From the NCBI RefSeq assembly GCF_047495875.1, contig NC_092461.1, forward strand, positions 47,385,601 through 47,449,600: a stretch of DNA of 64,000 nt, in the 5' to 3' direction. The DNA comes from Pithys albifrons albifrons. Its lineage: Eukaryota; Chordata; Aves; Passeriformes; Thamnophilidae. This document shows positions 49,139-61,444 of the stretch, one piece after another; the stretch's first letter is position 1, and each line of letters begins with the position of its first letter. The notes under the pieces were generated by a model. That model saw only the letters and a program-made list of their open reading frames with translations, was not told the origin of the DNA and ran no database searches. The position numbers and the translations under genes were made by a program.

Positions 49139-50399
49139 GAGCAGCTCTCCTTCATTCAGACTGGGGCTGACAGTGTGTGTGTGGATCTCCTAAGGTCTGA
49201 AGTAACTGATGAATGCACCCTTAGGGAGCAGAGAACCACCTATAGAATGTGAGATACCTTGTAACCAGTAGGATCTTTCCATGTAGGTTGGGTAGCAGGA
49301 GGCATAAGGAGATAATGCGATCCGAATGGCTTGTCGGCAAGTTTTCAAGTTTGGAGGCAATGGAGTTTTTAATCATGAAACCAACTCCTGAAAGGTGACA
49401 TTCAGTTTTGGGTTTGCCTGACCAGTAGAGTGTGTAGCCGGCACCATGTTCTTTAAGGCTGCCTTCCTCATGAAGACGAACTTCACTGAGAGCAGCAATG
49501 TCAATGTTGAGTCATGAGAGTTCATGGGCAATTAGAGCAGAATGATGCTCAGGGTGTCCACTATCCACAGTATCAAGCATGGTTCTGATGTTCCAGTATG
49601 CGAGTGTTAATTTGAACACACCTTTGGAGGCAGGTGTATGCCTTTGAATTCTCTTTGTCTTTGTTTTTGTTTGACCACATCAGAAGATACCGGTTGGCCA
49701 CGGGTATCCAACCGGGTGTGGAGATGAGCTTTGTTTAGGCCACCTTTGCTAGACCCCTCTCCGTGTGGAGCAAGCAGTGCTGTCCTTAGAAAAGCCTGCT
49801 TGGTCATTCAGGATGCTGCCTCACAAGACTGTCATCTCCAGGGTCAAGTCTTGAATGACTGAACCACCTGTATGCACGGTTGGATCTGTGGCTTCCAGCT
49901 GCTTACTATCACCTGCCGTTTTGACCCTCACCGGTTGCTGCAGGGCTTTGCAATGTGGGTGAACCCTTCAAGCCTACACAGTGGATTTTTTAGGTGAGGC
50001 ACAACGTGCATGGAACTGGCCCCACCCTTTACTCTTAAGGTTCGTCTGCCAGGGCCTAGCAAGCTTGGACAGTGACAGCGAATACCTCAGGACACAGGTT
50101 TGGTTAGAATATCCTTCTCTTAGATGGATGGCCTTACAGGGCTAAGCGAGCTCCATCTGCCCGAGTTCGGAGTTAGAGTTGTCCCTCTCCTAGGATGGTT
50201 GCTAGAGGGCTAGCAAGCCCATCCTGCCCATGGACACACTTTGTCTGACCTGTCAGCTGAGACCTGTTTGGCATGGGAGACCCTGGTGGAGGCACATACC
50301 ACCGCCAGCATAGCTCTCAACCTCATGAGGACATGCAAGCTTCTCCCTTGCAACAAGAGGGTGTCCCTGGAGAAGAATGCACCTTAGTGTTGCATAATT
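49139..50399 (-). mobile_element. RTE-type LINE fragment with 5' region and start of the endonuclease domain
   Basis: On the minus strand, 49,619 down to about 49,265 reads as about 118 codons of an apurinic-type endonuclease. It shows YWNIRTMLDT (conserved Asn), LNIDIAALSEVRL (catalytic Glu), GAGYTLYWSGKPKTE, SGVGFMIKNSIASKLE and SDRIISL. Only one stop (UGA at about 49,531-49,533) interrupts it. This arrangement is that of RTE-clade LINEs, not CR1. About 780 bp upstream (49,620-50,399) is GC-richer non-coding 5' sequence with repeated hairpins. Homology ends near 49,285, and no reverse transcriptase follows, so the copy lacks most of the element. In birds, RTE LINEs are chiefly known as AviRTE; relation to it is inferred. 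Confidence 0.75.
50049..50225 (-). repeat. Three related hairpin-forming units in the RTE 5' region
   Basis: The motif GGGC(C)TA(A/G)C(A/G)AGC recurs at about 50,055, 50,139 and 50,208. The second unit sits in an inverted repeat, AGATGGA (50,122-50,128) with TCCATCT (50,152-50,158). The third sits in AGGATGG (50,192-50,198) with CCATCCT (50,219-50,225), with an inner GCTA/TAGC pair. Two diverged hairpins of the same design in a 5' untranslated region suggest a structured RNA element. Confidence 0.6.
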
Positions 50400-50411
50400 C
50401 ACCATGTACCA
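50400..50411. repeat. 12-bp direct repeat, right copy
   Basis: CACCATGTACCA, the partner of 49,127-49,138. On the minus strand the element's 5' end would lie immediately inside it. Confidence 0.5.
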
Positions 50412-52498
50412 TAGCTCTTTGGTTGTTCTATAATTAAAATAGACCTCGTCTCCCTATTAGTCACTTCTGAAAGAAAAAAAAATTAATGTGTGTGCACTTT
50501 CTGTAGTCACAAACACCAATGTAGATAAAGCAATATATTTCCTCTTTGCTCTAGCAGTATTTCTCACTCTCTATACGAGCACATAAATGACTATCCTCTT
50601 TTCCACCTTATGAAAACTAGGCCCATAAAGAATAATTGCTCTACTCTGTATTCCTTCCATGTGCTGCTAAATATTATATTTCTAGTAAGGTACTCTTGCA
50701 TTCTAAATATAGCTTAAATGCATCCTGCTTTCATAAATAATATATTAGTGACTCACTGATGTATCATAAGACACAGTTAAGTAAGAACCAGATGGAAAAC
50801 AAATCAATATTAGGTATAGGGCTGTTTTAACATCTGTTGGCTTCTCTAATATGAGATTGTGCAGACATGTTAAACAATTGGTTTCGAACTTCTGCTTACT
50901 CTTACTGTCTCATCTAACACATGTTCTTTGCTTCATGCAGTTAAGTTGGTTTGAAACTAAGCACAGTACTGTGGTTCTGAGAGCACTGCAAATACCAGCC
51001 ATATGACAGGGTTGACATTGAGTGCCCCTGAATGGAGATGTTTGTGTAACAAATAGTCCTTAGTGTGACAAAATGACTGGACTTTGAACAGTCTTATTTT
51101 CTGCAGTGGACATGGTTAGAATCATACATATAATAAAGAGCAGATAGCTGAAAGAAGGGTAAAAAATCACACATAAATCAAAGTAGAATAGGTTAGAGGA
51201 AGAGCAAGTGAAGAAAAACAGATTAGAGAAAGAGCAAGTGAAGAAACTAAGAGTAGCAGTATTGCTTTAAGAAGCTTTTGAATAACTTTTTCTCTGGCAT
51301 AGATTTTTTTGTTTGGTTGTTGAAATCCATATGTGCAGCCATTACCGAGTGTATTAAAATAATGTAAAGATCAGAAAATCTATGACCTCAAGGAACAACA
51401 TGAGAGACTTGTAAAGTGACTTTATACTGCTGCCCCCATACTACACTTTCTCCAGTCTTAGCCCATACCTCCTCCCCCTTTTTCAGCTTAACAGTGAAGC
51501 TGAAACACCATTTGCAGAGAATGTGTTTCCCATCGAAAAGGTGCAGGAACCTCCTTTGCTCTCAGCTCTATACCCATAGAACTCACTTGTGTTCTGGCAC
51601 TCCCAAAGCCCAGGGAAGGCAAGCATAGCCACTTTTGTTCTACTTGCTCTCTACTTCTGGAAGGTGAAGAGAAAACAACAGACAGTCTGAGCTTTTCACA
51701 CAGACCAGCCATTTCTGCCAGTGGACTGTGTTCCCTTTGGTTACTTCCATTAACCCATACTACATCATAGCAATTTATGTATCTCATGATGAAGGTCCGT
51801 TTACAACTAGCTTCAGGGCACTTACATCCAATAGCTCACTTCACTCCACATATGTGTGACAGGGAAATAATGATGCCATTAAGCTCTCACTGTGAGAATT
51901 TTAATTTAGATCAGTCTGGCACAGGGGAATACATTTGATCATATATATTATCAGACCCACTAGGTTTTATCCTCATAAAAAAGCTTAGTGACACATACTG
52001 ACTATCTGTATGGTTAAAAAAAAATTGGGAAAGCAGGCATAGTCCAGGAGTTCACACTTCAGAAACTTACCTCCCACCCCATCTTTTTCACCTGTCATTA
52101 ACCTTATCATTAACACTGACAACAATCCTCAGTCATATCAGCAATGTAATTATACAAATTATTCCTTACACCCTGTTCAAGAGCACATAAGGATCTGAGG
52201 AACTTGGCTAACAAGACAGTACTTCCTTAACCAGTTCAAATATCATTCAATATCCAATTCTCAGGAGATAAAGGTGTGACCTTTATCCTGCTGTTACAGT
52301 TTTATTGCTTTGATTCGTAATCTTTAGTTTCTTTTAAACTCTGATTTTCCCTTACTATTTTAGAAGCTTCAAAGGTATCTCCTTAAGGATCCTCTTCCCT
52401 CAATTTATCTCTTTGAATCTATCCCAAGAACGTCTTCTTTAAGTCCCCTCACTATTCTGCAGTGATTCCAAATAATCTTCATTAAGCCCCAGCTGAGA
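50412..52498. other. Non-coding stretch
   Basis: A tandem duplication with a 30-bp period lies at 51,191-51,250 (shared core AGAGCAAGTGAAGAAA). I see no gene. The open frames around 51,416-51,787 on both strands have no recognisable features. Confidence 0.5.
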
Positions 52499-52573
52499 GA
52501 ACCCAAACCCTAAGCAGAACTCTAACCAGAACTCTATCCCTATCGTTATCCCTAACCTTAACCCTAACCTAAG
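52499..52573. repeat. Degenerate telomere-like repeat patch
   Basis: About 75 bp are built from diverged CCCTAA units. These include AACCCAAACCCTAAGC, CTCTAACCAGAACTCTATCC and the best stretch ATCCCTAACCTTAACCCTAA at about 52,549-52,568. An interstitial telomeric-type sequence is the simplest reading. Confidence 0.6.
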
Positions 52574-55500
52574 CAGAGAATGTCACCAGTGGTGCCCTGT
52601 CTTTGCCACACTCCTAAAGACACATCCCACAGAAAGTCCTCCCTTAATGTGCTCCACATAGCCTCACAATGTCAGAATTTCACCCACATTGCAGGTCCTC
52701 CTCCTCTTCCCCTATCTGCAAATCAGCTTTTGGCTGACCTAGATTTGACAAGCCCTTCCTGGTGCTGACAGAATTTGCCTGCAGACCAGAGCCCTGCCAA
52801 GTGTGTTGTGCCCCATAGCAGCTGTCATGCATGGCAGTGACTGCCCACACACCTCCTTGCCTCCCCACCAGCCAGGAGACACAGCTCAAGCAGCCTTACA
52901 ACTTATTACAGGGACTAGTGCAGCCCACAGCCACTGGAGCATATGCTGTAAGACATAGTTAGAGAAACAGGGATGACTTTTATCTGCATGCAAAACATTG
53001 TGTGTGCTGCATAGTGTGAGGAGGGCTGTGACCTCAGCCCCACGGTCTCCTTACCCCACCAGCAGCGGTGGGAGGTGGGCTTGGGGCAGGATGGTGCAGA
53101 ACCATTAAATCACAAGTGCATCCTGACTGAGGAGCAGTTGTGAGCAGGATGGCAAGCACACTTCAGCAGCGCTGTTCAGTACAGGTGACGTGAAGCATGG
53201 GGGCAACCCACAATATTTGTGAGTTCTCCTCACCTCCAGCTCTTGGTAGACTCCATCCTTGACAGACTTTCCCATCCTCTGCCTGCCATGGACTAGTTTG
53301 TCTTCCACGCTGTCTGGTTACCATATGCATATAAATCCAGTGGCCATTACTTTGGAAGGATCCAGCATCTTGTTTAGTGCTCATTCTCTATGAAGAGTTT
53401 CTCTAGGAAAGAGGCATCCTCTGCACAGCAGGCCAAGACATGAGGACAGGCACAGTGCTGCTCCCATGCTGAGACACTGTATCACTGCTGGTGATGACAG
53501 AGGTCAGGCCAGCCAGAGGTGTTTGGATGACTCTATTAGGGACAGGAAAGGGTGAAGAGCACTTTTAAAAAGGACACTATTCTATATTAGATGCTATCAC
53601 ACTTTTGCATATGGGTATCTAAAAATCCTCCTAGAACCTTCTATTAGAGATCTGCGTTTAGAACTGATTATTTAAAATCTGCTATTAGAACCTTGCTGGT
53701 TTTTCATAGCCACTGTCTCCTGGCCTTCCTGAGATACTCTGAAACCAGACAGCTAGCAGAGCTAGCTTGGGGCTGCAAGAGGCCCAAAACTAAAATTATG
53801 AAAGGCAGGAGATGCCACAAAAATCTTCTTTGACCATGGTGCCAGAGAAAAGCCCTGTAGAATAACTCTGCCTGTTTTCAAGAGCTATTGCTTCTAAACA
53901 GCACTAAACATCACCAGAGAAGGATGCTCTCCATCTCTGGAAATACTCCTGGTCAGGAATAGAAGATATGCAAGACCGAGCTATTGTGCCTCAGCTGCGG
54001 CTGTGAGAGGGGGAAGCAAGGGTTCCTGTCAGATACTGATGATTAGGAAGGGGACAAAGCAGATGTCCTCAGTGTGAAGTCAGTCACAAGCCTTCCTTAC
54101 CCTTCCCTCCTCCCCACATGGTCCTCCCTCGCAGCTGCCCAGCCTGCCAGCCCTGACTGCAGGTGAGCTTTACACTGCCTAGCACATGTAGAGAAAAGTG
54201 AGTACATCTCAAGGGCTGACAAGGCCAAGGTGTGGACAAAGTACAGCTGGGGCTGGACCTGTAAATACAGCTGCTTGGTATCCAAGAAAGGATAATTTCC
54301 CCAGGTTTTTGTTTATCTATGCACATATGCTTGCTTATAAATTGACCATAAGAAACACAATTACTTACTCCAAAAGCCCAGCATGGGCTGACTGATAAAG
54401 AGGCATGGAGGGCATCTGAGTGGGTTGCAGTATGTGCATATAAACCATGAAAACACCCCACAATTTTTGCCTGTTGTCCAGGTTCACATGCAACTGTTTA
54501 TGAGGTAAATTTGTGTTGCTTAGCAATGATGTTTTCACTTCTCAGCTAGAACTGTTGGGCCAGAACCCTGTGGTGTTCCTGAGGAAAGGAATATATCTAA
54601 AAACCAATACCTAGTGTGGATGCAAGAGCTATTGTTCCATCAGTTCATCTGGACCACTCTCATTTCACCTGCACAGGGAGAGGCAGCTCATTGTAAAATG
54701 GAAACAGTATAAATGGTCAGGGAATATGGTCTTCAGGGATCGTATTGCAGACCATACATTCTCTGGTCTGACTGCCCAAACACTGTTTTAAGAAATGCTG
54801 TAGCACATGACCACTAAAATCTGACTCCATGAACTCTGCATGCAAATCTGTTCAAGTACTGAAAGACTTTCTGCCAATTGACACCTTCATTTAAAGTAAC
54901 TCCTAGAAAAATAAACTGTGAAACTTTCAGTGTAGGAAATCAGTGTTCTTTCCCTGTCTTAATTTCATAATTGACTGTTTTAAATGGAACTTTATAAAAA
55001 CATCATCTTCAAGTAACACCTGGCAGGCAACTGTGAGTAAGAGTCTAACACAGTTATAAGTAATTGGAAGTAAAGTCTTACAATGCAAAATGTCAGGCAA
55101 GCTTACTAACACGCTGTGTTAACCCTAGGAGAAAATAGAATATTTTTGTTCATGATATTCATTTAGCTGAAGTTGTGTAGGTGGCAGATTTTAGAAGGTG
55201 CAGAATAAATATTTCCTGAGAAATGTCACTGAAGAAGAAATTACTTTAAATTATTAAGGTGTTAAGATAGCCAAATTGAATACAGATAATGTTCCTATTC
55301 ATTATTCTGCCATTTCACTGATCCCTTTCATTTCTAGCCTTTTAATAGCCCTGTAGACCTACCTTCCAAATTCTAATGTATTCTGATCTGACAGGAGGAA
55401 TGATGTGCAAAAGAGTGCTTTTTTGAAAGGGACCTTTCTGCCTTCTGCAAATGTCTACCTTTTCCATGTAATGGTTGAAATAGTTGGTAGGGGATTAAGA

Positions 55501-55748
55501 TAGGATTTAATTTCTGATGAAGTGATTAATAAAACCAATAGCAATACATATTTATAGTTGCATTTTCTATACTTTTCTAGATCCTTTTGATACTAGTTAG
55601 AAACTAGTCACTGCTTTCAACAGGCTTGAAGTCAGGCCCTAAACTGTACTCACAATTAATGAAAAAGGAAGTCTGAATTCTGCAGCTTGAGTTGGGTTGT
55701 TGTTCAGAAGCAATTATAAATGGTTTTGGACCAACTTCTGAGAAGAAA

Positions 55749-55750
<2 letters not shown>
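52574..55750. other. Non-coding stretch, moderately GC-rich at its left
   Basis: 52.6-54.4 kb is richer in GC than the surrounding DNA and includes several open frames of 60-125 codons, none recognisable. I see no repeat family or gene. Confidence 0.5.

Positions 55751-55809
<59 letters not shown>
55751..55809. repeat. Microsatellite (AC)n, 59 bp
   Basis: About 29.5 perfect AC units without interruption. Open frames across it on both strands (poly-His/Thr or poly-Cys/Val) are artefacts of the repeat. A perfect array of this length is likely to be polymorphic. Confidence 0.98.
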
Positions 55810-55811
<2 letters not shown>

Positions 55812-58800
55812 TCCAGCTAAAATTGTGGCAATGGTAATGCACTGCTTTAATGCAGACTTGTGGCAAAATCCACAGAGAGGTCATGCTGCAAACCTGCTTT
55901 GTCCTCATATCACTGACATAACCTTTCTACCTCTTTTCTTTTTTTCTAACTAAGAGGTGCAGGAATGCTCTCATATTTATTGTGAGATCAGCTGTTTATG
56001 TGATAGTACAAAATTCCTTCTGTTATACTTACGCTACCTTTACATGGAAATAAAAGCTAGTGGATGATCAGTTTACCTTTATTGTGGCTTGTTCAATCCA
56101 GCACAGCTCCGCACACCAGGTTACATGAAAAGATCTTGTTGGCAATATTTTTCTTCATAATTTCATAGTCTTTTTAAGCACCTTTCTATCTTGACTCTTA
56201 TGTCACATCTCCAAATGTTTTCTTGCTGTGTAGGCAGCAGACCTATATTTGGCAAAAAAGTGCTATGAATCCCTGATCCAAAACAGGATGCAGAAAGATC
56301 CATAAAAACATAACTGTCAGATCTGAAGCAAGTCTGGATTTTGTAGGAGAGGATGAAGATGGAGTTTTCACCAGAAAAGCAATGTTCTGAAATCAGATTG
56401 CAGTTCTGGTATCTGCAAAGCAAGTCAGCTATAAATCTGTAATAGTCATGCTTTCTTAATGCCATGGATTAGCCTCATTGATGAAGAAGGAGTTTGTGAA
56501 TAAGCTGATTGGAAGATTGAGAGAACTGGGAGTTCTGGGATGGCTCCACAAAGCATCACTGTGCTGTTGCTGCTGCTGAGCAGTCTTCGCCTTGATGCTA
56601 CAGGCAGGTGACAAAGAGATGAAGGCTTTCCAAAGGGAAGAGGTAGACCAGCAGTACCAGGTTCAACAAGCAGCATGCTAAGGGGTCATGAGGCCAGTCC
56701 CCTGTAATCAGTAGCATACCAGGTGAGGGCACCATTGGCACTTTGGTAGGGTTTGTGGAGGGTCAGAAGGAACTCATTGCAGTTTTATTCTGTGGAGCAG
56801 AGGCAAGGCTGTGAGAGATCCCATTTGCATCTGGAGGAACAGGATGGGAAAACTGAGGGGGCAGCAGATCGATGACAATTCTGGAGGAGGAAGCCTTGAC
56901 AGGATGCAGACAGAGGGACACAGGAAAAGTAGATATTGACGTGTTCATTCATGGTAACACACACAGAGAATGGAAAGAACAGTTTTTTCCACACTGTGGT
57001 TATGTTAAAAGAGTTAATTGAAGACTGGCAACTCCTGATCTGTCTGTTCCTAACAACATACACTTGACAATGCAGTTAGAGCTCTAAGATGGATCATGGT
57101 AGATTTAAGAGACTATGTTCAGGTCACTTCAGGAATTATTTTTTCAGCTTCTGTGAAATAATTTGTTCCAGACTCTTTTAAGGTATGAACTTGAATATAT
57201 TCAAGAGCTAAAATACCAGCAGAAACTGTACATATATTTTCATCCTGTGCTCTAACTTAATACAGAGCAAAATTCTGCTGTTGCACTGTCCTTGGGGGAA
57301 ATGGCTGTAGTTCAAAAAGAGTTTCCTGTTGACTCACCAAATGGTGAGGTTGTAGTGATGACGAATTAATTAGTCTATGCACTGCTGACATGCCTTGCAT
57401 TATAACTACTATTTTTCATCAAATCATGGTGTAAGAATGGAAGGCTACATGCATTTCTAATTCTTCTACATGTGGGTGCTACACCAGTCACTCATGCTGA
57501 GGGATTGACAAGTACCCTTATGTGAAAACTGTTGGTGCAGAGTGTGTTCAGTCACCTTTGTTCCCTTTTTGAGCTACTAGGCATTATCCTGTGAATGTAT
57601 TTATTTCTCCTATAGCCTGTTCAGGTCAACATGCCAGTTATATGACAAGAAAACCCAATCCTTCAGTTTTTACAGTATCAGTCCTTTGGTGGTAGAGAAA
57701 CAGTGTGTGATGGGAACTACAGAAACTCTCTTGGGAGAAGCGTTGGGGAGGAGACTGTCATGAAAAGACCCTTCTTATCTTGCAACTCACAGATTTTATA
57801 GTGATTCTTATAGCTCTGCATAACACAAGACATATTAAAAAAGACAACAGATTCATATAGGATGTTTCCTCACTCCCTTCTGCAGAGCTGCTCAGACACA
57901 AGGGGAAAAGTAGCCAAATATTGTTGCTATCAGTGGGTAACTTGGCGAGATGGTGCACTGACCAAGGCTGGATCTTCCATAGAGCTTCTTGTTGTCCAGG
58001 CCAGGCCTCTTCACATCATTAGACAGATGCTGAATTTCAAGTTGACAGAACTCATATACAGTACCCTCATAACATTAGAACAGCTTCATTCACACAGTTT
58101 GCTGAAGGCTGAAAAAGGGAGAAGCATTTACAACAAGATGGCAATGATGGAGCAGATGCATCTTTGTACACAGTAGTAAGATTTTACTTCACACGGAACA
58201 GGGATTCAACACAGCAGTGATTAAGGAGAGTGGCTGTCAGTACTCTTCTTGTTTTAATCCTTCACATGGCCTTTTTATGTAGCCTCTTCTGATGTTCCCC
58301 ATAATCTCAAAGGTTGTTTATTACTGCAAGACCTGTCAAGATGTTCCAAAAAGAAAATTCCTTTTCTAAAACAAAAAGTATTCTGAGCTTCAATAGCATA
58401 GACAGAGCTATTTAAAATTAGGACTAATACAAATTAAAAGGGATGTATTTGATTAAAAAAGAAATACATGTCTTAAATGTCTTGTTTACAAATTAAAAAA
58501 AAAACAAACAAAACAAACCAGACACAAAAGCCTCTTCTCTTACTAGGGATTTTATTTAGAGTACTTTTGTAATATTTCTTTTCCACGTTTAAATAGTCTT
58601 GAACTATTCCATCACAACTTTAATTAGGATAACCTTTTATCTGTTTATGTTCTACCAGTGACATTTGAAGATTGGCCTTCAGTGAGAGCTTTGGGTGATG
58701 TGTGCATGGAGGCTTTGTAAACTTCTTCTGGACAAGCTGCCAGCAAACAGTTACCCTTCTAAATGTCAATAAGCTAGACATCAATTTTCAGCTTGCACCA

Positions 58801-59712
58801 TGTCTAAAAGCCTTCTCTCTCTGTACATTAGATCAAAAGTCAGATGCACACTTTAAAAAATAGAACTAGATTTTGATCATGTATTAAGTATTTTTGTCCC
58901 TTGGCACTTGGGTAAAGAATAGTATGCTTGAAAGAACCTCGTTTACTCTTGTACTGTTCTAAAAAACAAAATAAAGATTTACAGATTAATCTTAAAATAT
59001 CAAGCAGAGGCCCCACTGCATTTTTTAAATAAAAAGTTACATCAAAGAAGGATGTCAACTGGGAGGAAAAATACAAGGTGGCAATTTTAAAGAAGTATCA
59101 GTACTAATATTGCTTTGTGTTATGGGGGCATGGAGTAGAGTGTAATTGTGGCTGATGTTGAGTACATCTAATGAAGAGACCGTGTGTTTTACAGACTAAA
59201 AATTCTCATGTTGAAGAAAATACACTATTTACTTTTCACTGACTTCTGGCCAGTTTCTTACCATCTTATTTTGGTGATTTAACTATTGTATCAGACCATA
59301 AACATCACTAATCATTACCAGCAATTTCTTGAGCAATAAGCTATTTTTAATTGTCTTGGTGTTACAGTGTTCCTCTCTTTTGGCACATCCAAATTTGTCT
59401 GGAACGGTAGGAGATGTATTTTCCTTTCAGTAGGTTTCCATGGCTAAGGCAGCTTCTAATATAATCTCTGTCTTCACTGCAGTGATCTACTTGAAGAAGA
59501 AATTGCAAAATATTGCCATTTATAAAAACATAAAAATGAATACTGTAACTTTAAAATTTATATTTATGAATTCTATATGAATTAAAACCACCTTAGAACA
59601 TGAAGAAAATAGTAGTCCACACAATTCGGCCTTCCTACCTTTTCTTGCTAAGGGCCCCATGTTTTTCAATTATTGACCATCCACAAAAATTTAAAACCTC
59701 CAACATATCATA
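55810..59712. other. AT-rich non-coding stretch
   Basis: I see no gene. The minus-strand frames at 56,446-57,063 overlap a slightly GC-richer patch but show no recognisable domain. An A-rich run (AAAACAAACAAAACAAAC) lies at about 58,500-58,518. Confidence 0.5.
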
Positions 59713-59856
59713 TGATCATAGAATGGTTTGGGTTGGAAGTGACCATTAAGGATTGCTTGGTCATAACCTCCTTCTGTGGGCAGGGATACCTTCCACTGGA
59801 CCAGGTTTCTTAAAAGTTGCCTGGCCCTGAACGCTTCCAGGGGTGGGACAACTACA
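59713..59856 (-). mobile_element. CR1 LINE 3' fragment, about 145 bp, minus strand
   Basis: It begins ATCATAGAATGGTTTGGGTT and continues GGGCAGGGATACCTTCCACT and CGCTTCCAGGGGTGGGACAA. The order is typical for the CR1 3' end; the copy is short and diverged. Confidence 0.92.
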
Positions 59857-60862
59857 ATGGAGCCCCAGTTCTGTGGTTCCAGACTGTAAAAACTTAGCTG
59901 CTCACAAGCTACAACAAACCTTTACAAAGAGCTCCATTGGCTTTTGATGATGCTGCCCTTCAGAAGCTCCATTGTCTATGCTTAGCCTAGTGCTTGGCTT
60001 TGCCCTCTTAGGGTTTAATGGAGAAAGCAAAGCAGACTGTAATAATCCTGGCATTAGATCCCCCCAAATTCACACCTCCATGTTGAACCACTCCCTTTCC
60101 TACGCCCCCTTTATCTCCTTCCTGTGCTTTAATTGATATTCATTTCAGAGCTTTCAAGGAAAGACTTGCCCCAGGGACATATAAAGCATTTATAATTGTA
60201 TTTCAGAGATTTGTACTTGAATCTAAACATCTGTGACAGAAGTGCCTCATATATCACCTCTTGATCACAGCACTTTGTCATATGTCTGAGAGACAAATTG
60301 ATAAACTCTTCTATTCCAAGCAAACCTCTAATAGCCCTTTTTAGACTCTTTTTCTCTTTTACTTTGGCCTTTCTCATAACTGTGGAGTTGCAGGGAAATG
60401 TGTCATGCTAGCTCTGTTGAGTAGTAAATTAAGTGGTGGGAGATGGAGAGATCCATTTGGTGTGGACTCCATTTGCAGGGGTTGGCAGCCATTCAGTTGT
60501 TAATTAGAGATGTGCTATTGATGTAATGGTACTAACAATGTCTTACCAACTTTGTATTATGGAACTTTACCAAGTGTAGTGGATGTGAGATGTACTGATG
60601 TAACTCTCTATATATCATCACAAATATTGTTCATTTATGTAAGTGTTACCACTAGCAGCCAATAAACAGCTAAGCTGATGATTTTCATCTTAGTAAGTGA
60701 AAAAAAACTCAACAAAACCAAACCCATAACATTTGTCTTGGCCTTGGTTGCTTTTCTAATACAGACTTTTTCTCTCTACCACATTGTATCAGTTCTGTTA
60801 ATCTCTTTTAACTTGAGTAAAGGAAGAAGAGTATCAAAGTTGTTTGTCTACCTCTTCTGCTA
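59857..60862. other. Non-coding stretch
   Basis: I see no gene. An 82-codon minus-strand frame at 60,129-60,377 is Lys-rich and has no recognisable domain. Confidence 0.5.
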
Positions 60863-61444
60863 TGTTGTGGTTTAGCCCAGCTGGCAACTCAGCCTCACAG
60901 AGGTTCTTGCTCACTGCCCCCTGGATGGAGGAGAGAATTAGAAGGGTAAAGGTGAGAAAACCCGTGTCTTGAGATAAAGACAGTTTATTAAGTGAAGTAA
61001 AGCTGTGCATGTAAGCAAAGCAAAACAAGCAATTCATTCACTGCTTCTCTCAAGCAGCAGGTGTTCTGTCATCCCCAGGAAAGCAGAGCTTCACTACATG
61101 TAATAGTTACTTGCAAAGACAACACTACCTTGAACATCCTCCCTTCCTGCTTCTTCCCCAGCTTTATATGCTGAGCATGACACCATATGTTATGGAATAT
61201 CCCTTTGATCAGTTGGGCTCAGCTGTCGCAGCTGTGTTCCCTCCTGACTTCTTTTGCACCCGCAGCCTTCTTTATGTCACGGTGGGGTGAGAAACGGAAA
61301 AGGCCTTGACTCTGTGTAAGTACTGCTCAGCAATAACAAAAACACCCTTGAATTACCAACACTGTTTCCAGCACAAATCCAAAACACAACCCCATATCGG
61401 CTACTATGAAGAAAATTAACTCTATCCCGGCCAAAACCAGCACA
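60863..61444 (+). mobile_element. Solo LTR, copy B of the family at 41 kb
   Basis: It begins TGTTGTGGTTTAGCCCAGCT and ends CGGCCAAAACCAGCACA, giving TG...CA termini and 582 bp. CTTTATATGCTGAGCAT at about 61,162 is a good TATA-like element and sets the orientation. It aligns in order with 41,061-41,644. The ends are better preserved than in the 41-kb copy. I found no convincing target duplication (flanks TGCTA and TGATG). Confidence 0.88.

Noticed and set aside
50100..50180. Possible tRNA-derived element on the minus strand
   Set aside because: An A-box-like TAGCCCTGTAAGG is present, but there is no convincing B box at the right distance and no cloverleaf.
55604..55953. Frames with long Cys-Val or His-Thr runs
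   Set aside because: These are translations of the CA microsatellite.
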